From: Rodentibacter myodis
GTDB taxonomy: Bacteria; Pseudomonadota; Gammaproteobacteria; Enterobacterales; Pasteurellaceae
Reading direction: 5' to 3'
Assembly: GCF_001999305.1 (NCBI RefSeq)
Contig: NZ_MLHQ01000011.1
Location: 124,001 to 188,000, forward strand
DNA length: 64,000 bases
The notes beneath the pieces are model-generated. The model had not been told where the DNA came from. It made no database searches and saw nothing but the letters and a program-made list of their open reading frames with translations. Made by a program: the position numbers and the translations under genes. Of the stretch, positions 46,886-56,986 are shown piece by piece (the first letter of the stretch is position 1; every line of letters starts with the position of its first letter).

Positions 46886-48004
46886 GTGGAAAATCCGGTT
46901 CAAAACAAGCCTATTATTGAGCTTCGTTCTATCAAAAAATCCTACGGTTCTAACACCATTATTAACGATTTCAATTTAACCATTAATAACGGTGAATTTG
47001 TCACTATTCTCGGCCCTTCCGGCTGTGGTAAAACCACAGTGTTACGTTTATTGGCGGGATTAGAAGAATTAGATTCAGGCAACATTATTTTGGATGGTGA
47101 AGACATCACCAATGTGCCGGCGGAAAAACGCCACATTAATACGGTTTTCCAAAGCTATGCCCTGTTTCCACATATGACCATTTTTGAAAACGTTGCTTTT
47201 GGTTTACGTATGCAAAAAGTGCCGGAGGCAGAAATCAAACCTCGTGTGTTGGAAGCCTTGCGTATGGTGCAGTTGGAAGAAATGGCAGATCGCAAACCAA
47301 CTCAATTATCCGGCGGTCAGCAGCAGCGTATTGCCATTGCCCGAGCGGTGGTCAATAAACCAAAAGTTTTGTTGCTTGATGAATCCTTATCTGCATTGGA
47401 CTACAAACTACGTAAACAAATGCAGTACGAACTCAAAGTATTGCAACGTCAATTAGGTATTACCTTCATTTTCGTTACCCACGATCAAGAAGAAGCCATC
47501 ACAATGTCCGATCGGATTGTCTTGTTACGCAAAGGTAAAATTGCACAAGACGGTTCGCCACGTGAAATTTATGAAGAACCGGCAAATCTTTTTGTCGCCC
47601 GTTTTATCGGTGAAATTAATGTGTTTGAGGCTACCGTCATCGAACGCAAATCCGAAAACGTGGTACTTGCCAATGTGGAAGGTCGGGTATGTGATATTTA
47701 CACCGATATGCCGGTCGAAAAAGATCAAAAACTTCAAGTGCTACTTCGCCCTGAAGATATTGTGATTGAAGAATTAGATGAAAATGAACATTCCAAAGCC
47801 ATTATCGGTCATATTGTTGACCGCACTTACAAAGGAATGACGTTAGAATCTACCGTAGAATTTGATCACAACGGAATGCGTGTTCTCGTCAGCGAATTTT
47901 TCAATGAAGACGATCCGCATATGGATCACAGTGTTGGACAACGTGTAGGCATTACGTGGCACGAAGGTTGGGAGGTTGTACTCAACGATGAAGATAATCA
48001 ATAA
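46886..48004 (+). CDS. potA: Spermidine/putrescine ABC transporter ATP-binding protein
   Basis: ATPase of the PotABCD polyamine importer. Walker [10 protein letters not shown], signature LSGGQQQR, Walker B VLLLDES and the C-terminal TOBE domain (from about residue 290) are complete. I place the start at GTG 46886 ([13 protein letters not shown]), giving 372 residues like other PotA proteins; the frame continues open to 46715, but that part would run through a USS and a terminator-like hairpin and has no counterpart in the family. potB begins inside its last codons. Confidence 0.93.
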   Translation: MENPVQNKPIIELRSIKKSYGSNTIINDFNLTINNGEFVTILGPSGCGKTTVLRLLAGLEELDSGNIILDGEDITNVPAEKRHINTVFQSYALFPHMTIFENVAFGLRMQKVPEAEIKPRVLEALRMVQLEEMADRKPTQLSGGQQQRIAIARAVVNKPKVLLLDESLSALDYKLRKQMQYELKVLQRQLGITFIFVTHDQEEAITMSDRIVLLRKGKIAQDGSPREIYEEPANLFVARFIGEINVFEATVIERKSENVVLANVEGRVCDIYTDMPVEKDQKLQVLLRPEDIVIEELDENEHSKAIIGHIVDRTYKGMTLESTVEFDHNGMRVLVSEFFNEDDPHMDHSVGQRVGITWHEGWEVVLNDEDNQ

Positions 48005-48848
48005 TAAATTTCAGAAAATTACTGTTGCGATTATCTTCGGTTGGCTAATCTTCTTTGTGCTAATCCCAAACCTGTTGGTTTTAGCCGTTAGTTTTCTAAC
48101 CCGAGATAGCAGCAACTTTTATTCATTCCCGATTACAATTGAAAACTACGCCAACTTGTTTAATCCGCTTTATGCGCAAGTGGTGTGGAATTCTTTGTAT
48201 ATGTCGGGCATCGCCACCATTATTTGCTTGCTCATTGGCTATCCGTTTGCCTTTATGATGAGCAAAATAAACCCGAAATATCGACCGCTCTTGTTGTTCC
48301 TTGTGGTTTTACCCTTCTGGACAAACTCGTTGATCCGTATTTACGGGATGAAAGTATTCCTTGGCGTGAAAGGCGTACTAAACACAATGCTTATGGATAT
48401 GGGCATTTTGAGCGAACCTATCCGTATTTTAAATACGGAAGTGGCGGTGATTATCGGTTTGGTTTACTTATTGTTGCCGTTTATGATTTTGCCACTTTAT
48501 TCCGCTATCGAAAAATTAGACGGTCGCCTTTTAGAAGCCGCAAAAGACTTGGGGGCAAACGCCGTTCAACGTTTCTTCCGTGTCATTCTTCCACTCACTA
48601 TGCCGGGGATTGTTGCCGGTTGCTTGTTGGTATTATTACCGGCAATGGGGATGTTCTATGTTGCGGACTTGCTCGGCGGGGCGAAAGTGTTATTGGTTGG
48701 TAACGTGATTAAGAGTGAATTCTTAATTTCCCGTAACTGGCCGTTTGGCTCGGCAATCAGTATTGGCTTAACCATTTTAATGGCATTATTGATTTTCGTT
48801 TACTACCGTGCCAATAAATTATTGAATAAGAAAGTGGAGTTAGAATAA
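47988..48848 (+). CDS. potB: Spermidine/putrescine ABC transporter permease PotB
   Basis: A 286-residue inner-membrane permease with six helices; the ABC-coupling EAA loop is [20 protein letters not shown] near residue 185. The ATG at 47988 overlaps the potA stop by 17 bases and has GGAGG upstream. It forms the channel with PotC. Confidence 0.95.
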   Translation: MKIINNKFQKITVAIIFGWLIFFVLIPNLLVLAVSFLTRDSSNFYSFPITIENYANLFNPLYAQVVWNSLYMSGIATIICLLIGYPFAFMMSKINPKYRPLLLFLVVLPFWTNSLIRIYGMKVFLGVKGVLNTMLMDMGILSEPIRILNTEVAVIIGLVYLLLPFMILPLYSAIEKLDGRLLEAAKDLGANAVQRFFRVILPLTMPGIVAGCLLVLLPAMGMFYVADLLGGAKVLLVGNVIKSEFLISRNWPFGSAISIGLTILMALLIFVYYRANKLLNKKVELE

Positions 48849-49618
48849 TGAGCCGTTTACTGCGTAATGTATTTATGTTTGTGGTATACGCTTATTTGTA
48901 TATCCCAATTATTATCTTAGTCACCAACTCCTTCAACGCGGATCGTTATGGTTTAAGCTGGAAGGGATTTAGCTGGAACTGGTATGAGCGTCTGTTTAAT
49001 AATGACACCCTCATTCAAGCGGCAATTCATTCTGTAACAATCGCCTTTTTTGCGGCAACATTCGCCACGATTGTGGGCGGTTTAACGGCTATTGCACTTT
49101 ATCGTTACCGTTTCCGTGGTAAACAAGCCGTCAGCGGAATGTTGTTTATCGTGATGATGTCGCCGGATATTGTTATGGCGGTTTCAATGCTTGCACTCTT
49201 TATGGTGGTAGGTATTTCATTAGGTTTTTGGTCTTTATTATTGGCACACGTGACCTTCTGTTTACCTTATGTCACCGTGACAATCTTCTCACGTTTGAAT
49301 GGTTTTGATTCAAGAATGTTGGAAGCGGCAAAAGACTTAGGGGCGAGCGAACTCACCATTTTACGCAAGATTATTCTTCCACTGGCTTTACCTGCGGTGG
49401 TTTCCGGTTGGTTACTCAGTTTCACAATTTCATTGGATGATGTGGTCGTTTCTTCTTTCGTCAGTGGCGTAAGCTATGAAATCTTACCATTACGTATTTT
49501 CTCCTTAGTGAAAACCGGTGTAACACCTGAAGTGAATGCCCTTGCAACAATAATGATCGTGCTTTCATTGGCATTAGTCATTTTAAGTCAGCTAATTGCC
49601 CGCAAAAATAATCACTAA
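48848..49618 (+). CDS. potC: Spermidine/putrescine ABC transporter permease PotC
   Basis: A 256-residue permease, partner of PotB, with six helices and the EAA loop [20 protein letters not shown] near residue 158. Its ATG shares one base with the potB stop (TAATG), indicating translational coupling. Confidence 0.95.
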   Translation: MSRLLRNVFMFVVYAYLYIPIIILVTNSFNADRYGLSWKGFSWNWYERLFNNDTLIQAAIHSVTIAFFAATFATIVGGLTAIALYRYRFRGKQAVSGMLFIVMMSPDIVMAVSMLALFMVVGISLGFWSLLLAHVTFCLPYVTVTIFSRLNGFDSRMLEAAKDLGASELTILRKIILPLALPAVVSGWLLSFTISLDDVVVSSFVSGVSYEILPLRIFSLVKTGVTPEVNALATIMIVLSLALVILSQLIARKNNH

Positions 49619-49627
49619 GAAACAACA

Positions 49628-49693
49628 AAAGGTTTCACAAACCTTTGAATATCAAATAGAATACGCCTTGACGCACAATCAAGGCGTTTTTTT
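49628..49693 (+). terminator. Hairpin and strong terminator between potC and potD
   Basis: AAAGGTTT/AAACCTTT (49628-49646) is followed by ACGCCTTGA (49663-49671)/TCAAGGCGT (49679-49687) and T7. The second stem is a strong intrinsic terminator placed inside the pot cluster. Confidence 0.85.
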
Positions 49694-49750
49694 ATGCCTG
49701 TCATTCGACAGGTGGTTTTTTACGATCCTCTTTACGGAGAACAAACAAAA

Positions 49751-50833
49751 ATGAAAAAATTCGCAGGTTTAATTACTGCCGGTTTAGTGGCTGCAACGTT
49801 AACCGCTTGTAACGACAAAGAAAACAAGTCCGAAAATGCAAACGCACCGGCTACTGCTAACGATACTGTGTATCTCTATACTTGGACAGAATACGTACCG
49901 GACGGTCTTTTAGATGACTTCACAAAAGAAACCGGTATCAAAGTGATCGTTTCAAGTTTGGAATCAAATGAAACGATGTATGCAAAACTCAAAACCCAAG
50001 GTGAAGCCGGCGGTTATGATGTGATTGCACCGTCCAACTACTTCGTGTCTAAAATGGCTCGCGAAGGAATGTTAAAAGAACTTGATCACAGCAAATTACC
50101 TGTTATTAAAGAATTAGATCCTGATTGGCTCGACAAACCTTATGACAAAGGCAACAAATATTCACTACCGCAATTATTAGGCGCACCGGGTATTGCCTTC
50201 AACACCAATACTTACAACGGTTCTGAATTCACCTCTTGGGGCGATTTGTGGAAGCCTGAATTTGCCAACAAAGTTCAGCTATTGGATGATGCCCGTGAAG
50301 TCTTCAACATTGCATTATTGAAAATTGGTCAAGATCCAAACACACAAGATCCTGCAATTATCAAACAAGCCTATGAAGAATTATTGAAACTACGTCCAAA
50401 TGTGCTTTCTTTCAATTCCGATAACCCGGCTAATTCTTTCATTTCCGGTGAAGTGGAAGTAGGTCAATTATGGAACGGTTCCGTGCGTATTGCGAAAAAA
50501 GAACAAGCCCCATTAAATATGGTGTTCCCGAAAGAAGGCCCGGTACTTTGGGTGGATACCTTGGCGATTCCATCAACTTCTAAAAATCCGGATGGCGCAC
50601 ACAAACTTATCAACTATCTATTAGGTGCAAAAGCGGCCGAAAAATTAACCTTAGCCATCGGCTACCCAACCGCCAACGTGGAAGCCAAAAAAGTATTACC
50701 GAAAGAAATCACGGAAGATCCGTCAATCTACCCAACTGCTGAAGTATTACAAAACAGCTACTGGCAAGATGACGTAGGTGATGCGATTCAATACTACGAA
50801 CAATACTATCAAGAATTAAAAGCGGCTAAGTAA
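49751..50833 (+). CDS. potD: Spermidine/putrescine-binding lipoprotein PotD
   Basis: Periplasmic solute-binding component of PotABCD. The ATG at 49751 opens a lipoprotein signal (MKKFAGLITAGLVAATLTAC, lipobox Cys20), then LYTWTEYVPDGLLDDF and the polyamine-binding segments YDVIAPSNYFVSKM and PVLWVDTLAIP. 360 residues. E. coli PotD is a soluble periplasmic protein, so lipid anchoring is a difference seen in Pasteurellaceae. A start at 49694 would remove the signal from the N-terminus. It is separated from potABC by a terminator. Confidence 0.94.
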   Translation: MKKFAGLITAGLVAATLTACNDKENKSENANAPATANDTVYLYTWTEYVPDGLLDDFTKETGIKVIVSSLESNETMYAKLKTQGEAGGYDVIAPSNYFVSKMAREGMLKELDHSKLPVIKELDPDWLDKPYDKGNKYSLPQLLGAPGIAFNTNTYNGSEFTSWGDLWKPEFANKVQLLDDAREVFNIALLKIGQDPNTQDPAIIKQAYEELLKLRPNVLSFNSDNPANSFISGEVEVGQLWNGSVRIAKKEQAPLNMVFPKEGPVLWVDTLAIPSTSKNPDGAHKLINYLLGAKAAEKLTLAIGYPTANVEAKKVLPKEITEDPSIYPTAEVLQNSYWQDDVGDAIQYYEQYYQELKAAK

Positions 50834-50856
50834 TCTACTTTAGCTCTAAACAATAA

Positions 50857-50900
50857 AAGAGCGGTCAAAATTATTCGTATTTTTGACCGCTCTTATTATT
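50857..50900 (+). terminator. Terminator of potD
   Basis: AAGAGCGGTCAAAA (50857-50870) and TTTTGACCGCTCTT (50881-50894) form a perfect 14-bp stem followed by T-rich sequence. AGAGCGGTC resembles a USS but departs from the AAGTGCGGT core. Confidence 0.9.
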
Positions 50901-50943
50901 TTTAGCCGATTATATTATTATCAGACAAATTCTTATCAGATAA

Positions 50944-52392
50944 CTAATTTGTTCCACCCACGGTGATTTCATCAATTTTTAGGGCAGGTTGTCCCACACC
51001 AACCGGTACGCTTTGTCCGTCTTTACCACAAACGCCAATCCCCAAATCCAACTCGCTTTTATCGGCAACCATTGAAATTTTTTGCATCACTTCAATACCG
51101 CTACCAATCAAGGTTGCGCCTTTTACCGGTTTGGTAATTTTCCCTTTTTCAATGAGGTAAGCCTCTGAGGTTGAAAACACAAATTTTCCGGAAGTGATAT
51201 CTACTTGCCCACCACCAAAGTGCGGTGCATAAATGCCTCGATCTACCGAAGCAATTAAGTCACCAAATTTACTTTGACCTGCCAACATATAAGTATTCGT
51301 CATTCGTGGCATTGGCAAATGGGCGTAAGATTCACGTCTGCCATTACCTGTTGGTTTAACACCCATTAATCGGGCATTCATTTTATCTTGCATATAGCCT
51401 TGCAAAATACCGTCTTTGATGAGTACATTGCACTGACTTGGTACGCCTTCATCATCGATGGTCAATGAACCACGGCGGTTGGCAATCGTACCGTCATCAA
51501 CAATCGTACAAAGCGGAGAGGTCACCAATTCGCCAATTTTACCGGTGAACAGCGAACTTTCCTTACGATTAAAATCGCCTTCCAAGCCGTGTCCAACCGC
51601 TTCGTGTAATAACACGCCCGGCCAGCCTGCCCCAAGAACAACGGGCATTAATCCTGCCGGCGCGTCAACCGCACTGAGATTCACCAAGGCTTGTCGAACC
51701 GCTTCTTTGGCGAAATTTACCGCACGAATATCGCCATCCACGACTTCAAAGAACCAGTCCAACCCAAAACGACCGCCTGAACCACAACTGCCTCGCTCAC
51801 GCTTGCCATTTTCTTCTACCAAAACAGAAATAGATAAACGCACAAGCGGACGAATATCGGCGGCTAAGGTTCCGTCTGTTGCCATAATCAACACTTCTTC
51901 ATAAACGGAACTTAAACCGGCAGAAACACGGGTAACGCGTTTATCTTCCGCTCTCGCAGTGCGATCAACCAAACGTAACAATTCAATTTTTTTCTCTTTA
52001 GAAAGGCTTTCCAAAGGATTGATGGCGGCATAGCGGGAAATTGCATTTACGGTATTGAATGCTTTCGGCACAATAATATTGCCTTGTTGAGATTGGGCAA
52101 TACCTTTTACCGCATTGGCACATTGTTCAAGCGAAGCAAGGTTAATTTGATCCGAATAAGCAAAACCCGTTTTTTCACCGGATACCGCCCGCACACCCAC
52201 ACCACGATCAATATGAAAGCCCCCTTCTTTAATAATACCGTCTTCCAATACCCAATTTTCATCTTGGCTAAGTTGAAAGTATAAATCGGCATAATCAATA
52301 TTGCGGTGCGACATTACATCAAAAATATTGAGTAATGCCCGTGTGGATAAATTACTTGGGGAAAGTAGAGTGTTTGAAACTTGGTTTAACAT
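50944..52392 (-). CDS. tldD: Metalloprotease TldD
   Basis: Subunit of the TldD/TldE zinc protease that trims unfolded peptides; in E. coli it matures microcin B17 and degrades CcdA. The metal site is in [17 protein letters not shown] (HExxxH), about residue 265, and [17 protein letters not shown] is conserved. I chose ATG 52392 ([10 protein letters not shown], 482 residues) since GGAG sits before it; the frame stays open to 52437. The partner tldE is not in this window. Confidence 0.93.
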   Translation of the reverse strand: MLNQVSNTLLSPSNLSTRALLNIFDVMSHRNIDYADLYFQLSQDENWVLEDGIIKEGGFHIDRGVGVRAVSGEKTGFAYSDQINLASLEQCANAVKGIAQSQQGNIIVPKAFNTVNAISRYAAINPLESLSKEKKIELLRLVDRTARAEDKRVTRVSAGLSSVYEEVLIMATDGTLAADIRPLVRLSISVLVEENGKRERGSCGSGGRFGLDWFFEVVDGDIRAVNFAKEAVRQALVNLSAVDAPAGLMPVVLGAGWPGVLLHEAVGHGLEGDFNRKESSLFTGKIGELVTSPLCTIVDDGTIANRRGSLTIDDEGVPSQCNVLIKDGILQGYMQDKMNARLMGVKPTGNGRRESYAHLPMPRMTNTYMLAGQSKFGDLIASVDRGIYAPHFGGGQVDITSGKFVFSTSEAYLIEKGKITKPVKGATLIGSGIEVMQKISMVADKSELDLGIGVCGKDGQSVPVGVGQPALKIDEITVGGTN

Positions 52393-52445
52393 TTGTTCTC
52401 CGACATTTATAAAATTCTGTTGTAATCGATTTATCAAAAGACAGT

Positions 52446-53294
52446 TTAATTGAAATGATCTAATCCAAACTGATAAAGGGCATTTTTCTTATAACCATAT
52501 AGCTCAGCCACAATCGCCGCCGCTTTTTTAAGGGGTAATTCTTGAGCGATTAATGCTAATGCTTTAATCGCTTGTGGTGAAAATTCATTTTCCTGATGAA
52601 ATTTGGGTTTACCTTCGACAATCAGTACCATTTCACCTTTTGTGCGATTCGGATCTTGTGTAAGCCACTCACGTAAATTTTTAATGCTATCACCGTAAAT
52701 GGTTTCCCAAGTTTTGGTAATTTCTCGGGCAAGCACCACATATCGCTCTTCACCAAGCACATCCTGCATATCCGCAAGGGTATCCAAAATGCGGTGCGTG
52801 GATTCATAAAAAATCAAAGTGCGGTCTTCTTCTGCGATGTTTTCTAATTTGTCTTTGCGGGCTTTCGTTTTCGCCGGCAGGAAACCTTCAAAACAAAAAC
52901 GATCGGAAGCAACACCTGAGGCACAAAGTGCGGTAATCGCCGCACAAGCCCCCGGTAAAGGCACAACCCGAATCCCTGCCTCTCGGCATTGTCGAACCAA
53001 ATGAAAACCGGGATCGCTAATTAAAGGCGTGCCGGCATCCGAAATCAACGCAATATTGCTTCCCTGCTTGAGTTTTTCCACCAAAATGTGGGCTTTTTCC
53101 TGTTCATTATGATCGTGCAAAGCGAAAAAAGGCTTTTTAATACCATAATGACTTAGCAATAAACCACTGTGACGGGTATCTTCCGCAGCGATTAAATCCA
53201 CTTCGGAAAAGATTGTTAATGCACGCTGAGTAATATCCTGCAAATTGCCGATGGGCGTTGCTACGATATATAAAATTCCGGTTGAATCATTCAT
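52446..53294 (-). CDS. rsmI: 16S rRNA (cytidine-1402 2'-O)-methyltransferase
   Basis: Methylates C1402 in the decoding centre. A SPOUT-unrelated tetrapyrrole-methylase-fold enzyme: [36 protein letters not shown] and [16 protein letters not shown] are diagnostic. 282 residues. It is divergent from lpoA, exactly as in E. coli. Two USS copies lie inside. Confidence 0.96.
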   Translation of the reverse strand: MNDSTGILYIVATPIGNLQDITQRALTIFSEVDLIAAEDTRHSGLLLSHYGIKKPFFALHDHNEQEKAHILVEKLKQGSNIALISDAGTPLISDPGFHLVRQCREAGIRVVPLPGACAAITALCASGVASDRFCFEGFLPAKTKARKDKLENIAEEDRTLIFYESTHRILDTLADMQDVLGEERYVVLAREITKTWETIYGDSIKNLREWLTQDPNRTKGEMVLIVEGKPKFHQENEFSPQAIKALALIAQELPLKKAAAIVAELYGYKKNALYQFGLDHFN

Positions 53295-53371
53295 TTTCGT
53301 TTGCTTTTAAGGTTCGAGATAAGTAAGATCGCCCGCATTATTGACTCATTCATAATGGAGCAAAAACGAAT

Positions 53372-55093
53372 ATGTCTATTCTATTACAAGGCAGCCGTTT
53401 TAAAAAACGTTTAATGCCGATTTTGTTATCGGTTGCGTTAGTCGGTTGTTCCAATTTATTCGGTAGCAGTTTTACCGAAACCCTTCAACGTGATGCCAAT
53501 GCAAGCTCTGAATTTTATATGAACAAATTAGAGCAAACCCAAAATCCGGAAGATAAAGAAACCTACAAATTACTCGCAGCCCGAGCTTTCATTGCCGAAA
53601 ATAAAGTGGCACAGTCTGAAGCGATTTTATCGGAACTTGGCGAACTAAATGAGGCACAAAAACTTGACCGCACTTTGCTTGAAGCCCGCATTTCTGCCGC
53701 CAAAGGCGCAAATGAAGCGGCAGAAAGCCAATTACGCCTTATTGAGTTGAACAAACTCAGCCCATCACAAAAAGCACGTTATTATGAAACACAGGCAACC
53801 GTGGCGGAAAATCGTCAGGATGTGATTGAAGCGGTAAAAGCACGCATTAAAATGGATGCCAATCTCACCGATGTGCAACGCCGCCAAGAGAATGTGGATA
53901 AAACTTGGGCATTATTGCGTTCGGCAAATACCGGTGTCATCAACAATGCCTCGGATGAAGGCAATGCGGCACTTGGTGGGTGGTTGGCTTTAATTAAAGC
54001 CTATAATGATAATATTCGTCAGCCGGTGCAACTAAGCCAAGCGTTACAAAATTGGAAATCATCTTATCCGAATCACGCTGCGGCGACCCTCTTTCCAAAA
54101 GAATTACAAAGCCTATTAAATTTCCAACAAACGAACTTGGCACAAATCGGTTTGATATTGCCGGTCAGTGGTGACGGACAAATTTTGGGGAATACCATTC
54201 TCGCCGGTTTTAACAATGCAAAAGGCGATTCCGCCATTCCGGTGCAAATTTTTGATTCATCCACCCATTCTATTGATGAAATTATTGCTCAAGCGAAACA
54301 ATCAGGAATCAGAGCCTTAGTCGGGCCGTTGCTTAAACAAAATGTGGATGCCATTATTGCCAATCCGCTTTCTGTACAAGGAATGGATGTGTTAGCGTTA
54401 AATGCTACACCAAATGCCCGTGCGATTAACCAAATGTGTTACTACGGTTTATCGCCTGAAGATGAAGCGGAATCGGCGGCAAACAAAATGTGGAATGACG
54501 GCGTGCGTAATCCTGTGGTTGCGATGCCGCAAAATGACTTGGGGCAACGTGTGGGCAATGCCTTTAACGTGCGTTGGCAACAATTAGCCGCAACGGATGC
54601 CAATATTCGTTACTATAATCTGCCTGCCGATGTGCCTTATTTCTTCCAAGAAAACGGCTCAAATTCGACCGCACTTTATGTGGTGGCAAGTCCTGATGAA
54701 TTAGCGGAAATGAAAGGCTATCTTGATAATAACGGATCAAATATCAAAATCTACGCCAGCTCACGTGCTAATTTTGCCGCTAATTCGGCGGAATATGCGG
54801 CACAAATGAACGGTGTGCAATTTAGTGATATTCCGTTCTTTAAAGAATCTACATCGGAGCAATATCAAAAAGTGGCAGGATCAACCAGCGGTGAATATCA
54901 ATTAATGCGTTTATATGCAATGGGATCGGATGCTTGGTTGTTAATTAATCATTTTAACGAATTACGCCAAGTGCCGGGTTATCAACTCAGCGGCTTAACC
55001 GGTATTTTAAGTGCAGGCCCAAACTGTAATGTGGAACGTGATATGACTTGGTTCCAATATCAAGACGGCAATATTGTGCCGGTTAGCAATTAA
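53372..55093 (+). CDS. lpoA: Penicillin-binding protein activator LpoA
   Basis: Outer-membrane lipoprotein that reaches through the periplasm to activate PBP1A. Lipobox LVGC near residue 26, an N-terminal helical TPR-like domain (about 30-250) and a C-terminal periplasmic-binding-protein-like domain (from about 255, [16 protein letters not shown]). At 573 residues it is the size of H. influenzae LpoA. It starts the lpoA-yraN-diaA-dolP string. Two USS copies lie within. Confidence 0.94.
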   Translation: MSILLQGSRFKKRLMPILLSVALVGCSNLFGSSFTETLQRDANASSEFYMNKLEQTQNPEDKETYKLLAARAFIAENKVAQSEAILSELGELNEAQKLDRTLLEARISAAKGANEAAESQLRLIELNKLSPSQKARYYETQATVAENRQDVIEAVKARIKMDANLTDVQRRQENVDKTWALLRSANTGVINNASDEGNAALGGWLALIKAYNDNIRQPVQLSQALQNWKSSYPNHAAATLFPKELQSLLNFQQTNLAQIGLILPVSGDGQILGNTILAGFNNAKGDSAIPVQIFDSSTHSIDEIIAQAKQSGIRALVGPLLKQNVDAIIANPLSVQGMDVLALNATPNARAINQMCYYGLSPEDEAESAANKMWNDGVRNPVVAMPQNDLGQRVGNAFNVRWQQLAATDANIRYYNLPADVPYFFQENGSNSTALYVVASPDELAEMKGYLDNNGSNIKIYASSRANFAANSAEYAAQMNGVQFSDIPFFKESTSEQYQKVAGSTSGEYQLMRLYAMGSDAWLLINHFNELRQVPGYQLSGLTGILSAGPNCNVERDMTWFQYQDGNIVPVSN

Positions 55094-55094
55094 T

Positions 55095-55454
55095 ATGTTT
55101 TCTTTAAAACGTCAACAAGGGGCGGGCTTTGAGCATCAAGCCCGTCTTTTTTTGGAATCAAAAGGCTTGCGTTTTATTGCGGCAAACCAATATTTTAAAT
55201 GTGGTGAATTGGATTTAATTATGCAGGACGGACAAACCCTCGTCTTTGTGGAAGTTCGCCAACGATCCAATGCCCGTTTCGGTTCTGCGGTGGACAGCGT
55301 GGATTGGCAGAAACAACAAAAATGGCTTGATGCCGCCAATCTTTGGCTTGCCGAACGAAATTTGAGCTTAGAAGATGCCGACTGTCGTTTTGATCTCGTG
55401 GCTTTTGGTAAAAATTCTCAAGATATTCAATGGATTCCTAATTTTCTCGATTAA
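55095..55454 (+). CDS. yraN: YraN family endonuclease-fold protein (UPF0102)
   Basis: A 119-residue protein of the Holliday-junction-resolvase-like fold: [20 protein letters not shown], then [19 protein letters not shown] with the ELD...EVR nuclease-type residues. Its function is not established. ATG 55095 lies one base after the lpoA stop; an earlier frame start overlaps lpoA. Confidence 0.9.
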   Translation: MFSLKRQQGAGFEHQARLFLESKGLRFIAANQYFKCGELDLIMQDGQTLVFVEVRQRSNARFGSAVDSVDWQKQQKWLDAANLWLAERNLSLEDADCRFDLVAFGKNSQDIQWIPNFLD

Positions 55455-55466
55455 TTTTTTTCAACT

Positions 55467-56051
55467 ATGTTACAAAACGTAAAAGATATTTATAGCGAAA
55501 GTATTCAGATTCAAATTTCCGCTTCCAGCTTGCTGTCGGAAAATATTGCCAATGCCAGCCAAAAAGTCATTCAATGCTTACTCGGCGGCAATAAAGTCAT
55601 TGCGTGCGGTATTGCCCGTTCTTATGCAAATGCCCAATTTTTGGTCTCCAATTTGCTAAATCGCTATGATATTGAACGCCCCAGTTTTCCTTCCGTGCTA
55701 TTAAGCCTTGAAAGTGCGGTCGGTTCTTCTTTAGTTTTTGATCATTCGGCTGAAAATCTTTATCTACATCAATTTAACGCTATTGCCAAACCCGGTGATT
55801 TACTACTCGCTTTTGCTCCGCTTGGTTCAGAAAAAGCCGTACTGAATACCATTGCCAACGCGGTAAGCAAAGAAATTGGTGTAATTGCCTTAACCGGTTC
55901 AAATAACGATGCAATCCAAGGGGTATTGGCAGAAAATGATCTCGAAATTTCCATTCCGACCAACAAAGAAAGTCGTATTTTAGAAAATCATTTATTTGTC
56001 ATTAATGCCATTTGTGAACTGATTGATCAGGCTTTATTTCCAAGAGCTTGA
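55467..56051 (+). CDS. diaA: DnaA initiator-associating protein DiaA (SIS domain)
   Basis: A 194-residue SIS-domain protein related to phosphoheptose isomerase. In E. coli DiaA binds DnaA as a tetramer and promotes initiation at oriC. CGIARSYANAQFLVSNLLN and LLAFAPLGSEKAVLNT correspond to the SIS phosphate-binding regions. Placement between yraN and dolP, as in E. coli, favours DiaA over GmhA. Confidence 0.88.
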   Translation: MLQNVKDIYSESIQIQISASSLLSENIANASQKVIQCLLGGNKVIACGIARSYANAQFLVSNLLNRYDIERPSFPSVLLSLESAVGSSLVFDHSAENLYLHQFNAIAKPGDLLLAFAPLGSEKAVLNTIANAVSKEIGVIALTGSNNDAIQGVLAENDLEISIPTNKESRILENHLFVINAICELIDQALFPRA

Positions 56052-56129
56052 CAGAATCTGTCTTGCCCGCCAAACTATCCGCAAAATTTTTTGACTAAAT
56101 GAAGGATTCATTTGTAAAAGGAGAGAAAT

Positions 56130-56714
56130 ATGAAATTAGCCTCATTAAAAAAACTGGCATTTGTATTAGGTACAACAGTACTACTACAAGGTTGTGCTGC
56201 GGCGTTGATTGGTGGTGTTGCGGCAGGCACGACAAAAGTGGCAACGGATCCACGTACAATGGGTACACAAGTTGATGATGAAACCCTTGAAATCAAAGTA
56301 GAAAATGCCATTGATAAAGACGAACAAATTGAATCTGAAGCGCGGGTAAATGCGATATCTTACAGTGGTCGTGTATTGTTAATCGGTCAAGTGCCGAGTG
56401 AAAGTGCAAAAGAAACCGCAACCGATTTAGCAAAAGGCGTTGAAGGCGTTTCCGATGTGTATAACGAATTGCGCATTGGAGCGAAAATTGGTATCGGTCA
56501 AATCACCAAGGACAGTTGGATCACAACCCAAGTGAAATCAAAAATGCTGGTGGATGATCGCGTAAAAAGCACCGATGTGAAAGTGCTCACCGAAAATGGA
56601 GAAGTGTTCTTGTTAGGTAATCTCACCCAAGCCCAAGCGGATGCCGCAGCAGACATTGCAAGTAAAGTCAGCGGTGTGCAAAAAGTGGTGAAAGTGTTCA
56701 AATATTTGAATTAA
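56130..56714 (+). CDS. dolP: Outer-membrane BON-domain lipoprotein DolP
   Basis: A 194-residue lipoprotein: signal peptide with lipobox LLQGC (Cys22), then two BON domains (about residues 48-115 and 125-194; GRVLLIGQVPSESAKETA and GEVFLLGNLTQAQADAAA). DolP (YraP) supports outer-membrane integrity and BAM function. AGGAGAG precedes the ATG. Confidence 0.93.
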   Translation: MKLASLKKLAFVLGTTVLLQGCAAALIGGVAAGTTKVATDPRTMGTQVDDETLEIKVENAIDKDEQIESEARVNAISYSGRVLLIGQVPSESAKETATDLAKGVEGVSDVYNELRIGAKIGIGQITKDSWITTQVKSKMLVDDRVKSTDVKVLTENGEVFLLGNLTQAQADAAADIASKVSGVQKVVKVFKYLN

Positions 56715-56744
56715 CTTTTTCTTAAATCGATGATGCCTATTATC

Positions 56745-56787
56745 AAAGTGCGGTTGAAAATCTCCCTGTTTTTCAACCGCACTTTTT
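56745..56787 (+). terminator. Terminator made of a perfect inverted USS pair
   Basis: AAAGTGCGGTTGAAAA (56745-56760) and TTTTCAACCGCACTTT (56770-56785) form a perfect 16-bp stem followed by T. Both arms contain the full USS core. Confidence 0.9.
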
Positions 56788-56901
56788 GCATTTTTTCAAG
56801 CAAAAAATTTGTCTTTTTATAATTTCCTGAAAACCATTTATTTTTAAATAAGTTATCGCTTGTCAATCATTTTGGCAAAAAATTTATCACTTGATCTCCC
56901 C

Positions 56902-56907
56902 TATAAA
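56902..56907 (+). promoter_or_regulatory. -10 element of the nrdA promoter
   Basis: TATAAA immediately upstream of the first NrdR box; the -35 is not clear. The overlap of box and promoter fits repression. Confidence 0.4.
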
Positions 56908-56923
56908 ACACATTATCTTGTGT
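56908..56923 (+). promoter_or_regulatory. NrdR box 1
   Basis: ACACATTATCTTGTGT fits the NrdR-box consensus acaCwAtATaTwGtgt apart from one central base. NrdR with ATP/dATP represses ribonucleotide reductase genes. Confidence 0.85.
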
Positions 56924-56938
56924 GCCATTCTTTTCCTA

Positions 56939-56954
56939 ACACAATATCTTGTGT
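56939..56954 (+). promoter_or_regulatory. NrdR box 2
   Basis: ACACAATATCTTGTGT, 31 bases (three helical turns) centre to centre from box 1, the spacing typical of NrdR box pairs. It ends about 30 bases before the nrdA start. Confidence 0.88.
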
Positions 56955-56986
56955 TTAAACTTTGTCACTACAACAAGGCGATTACG

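Noticed and set aside
56891-56986. In-frame N-terminal extension of NrdA with a hydrophobic start
   Set aside because: It covers the -10 element and both NrdR boxes and has no family counterpart; the ATG at 56987 gives the normal length.
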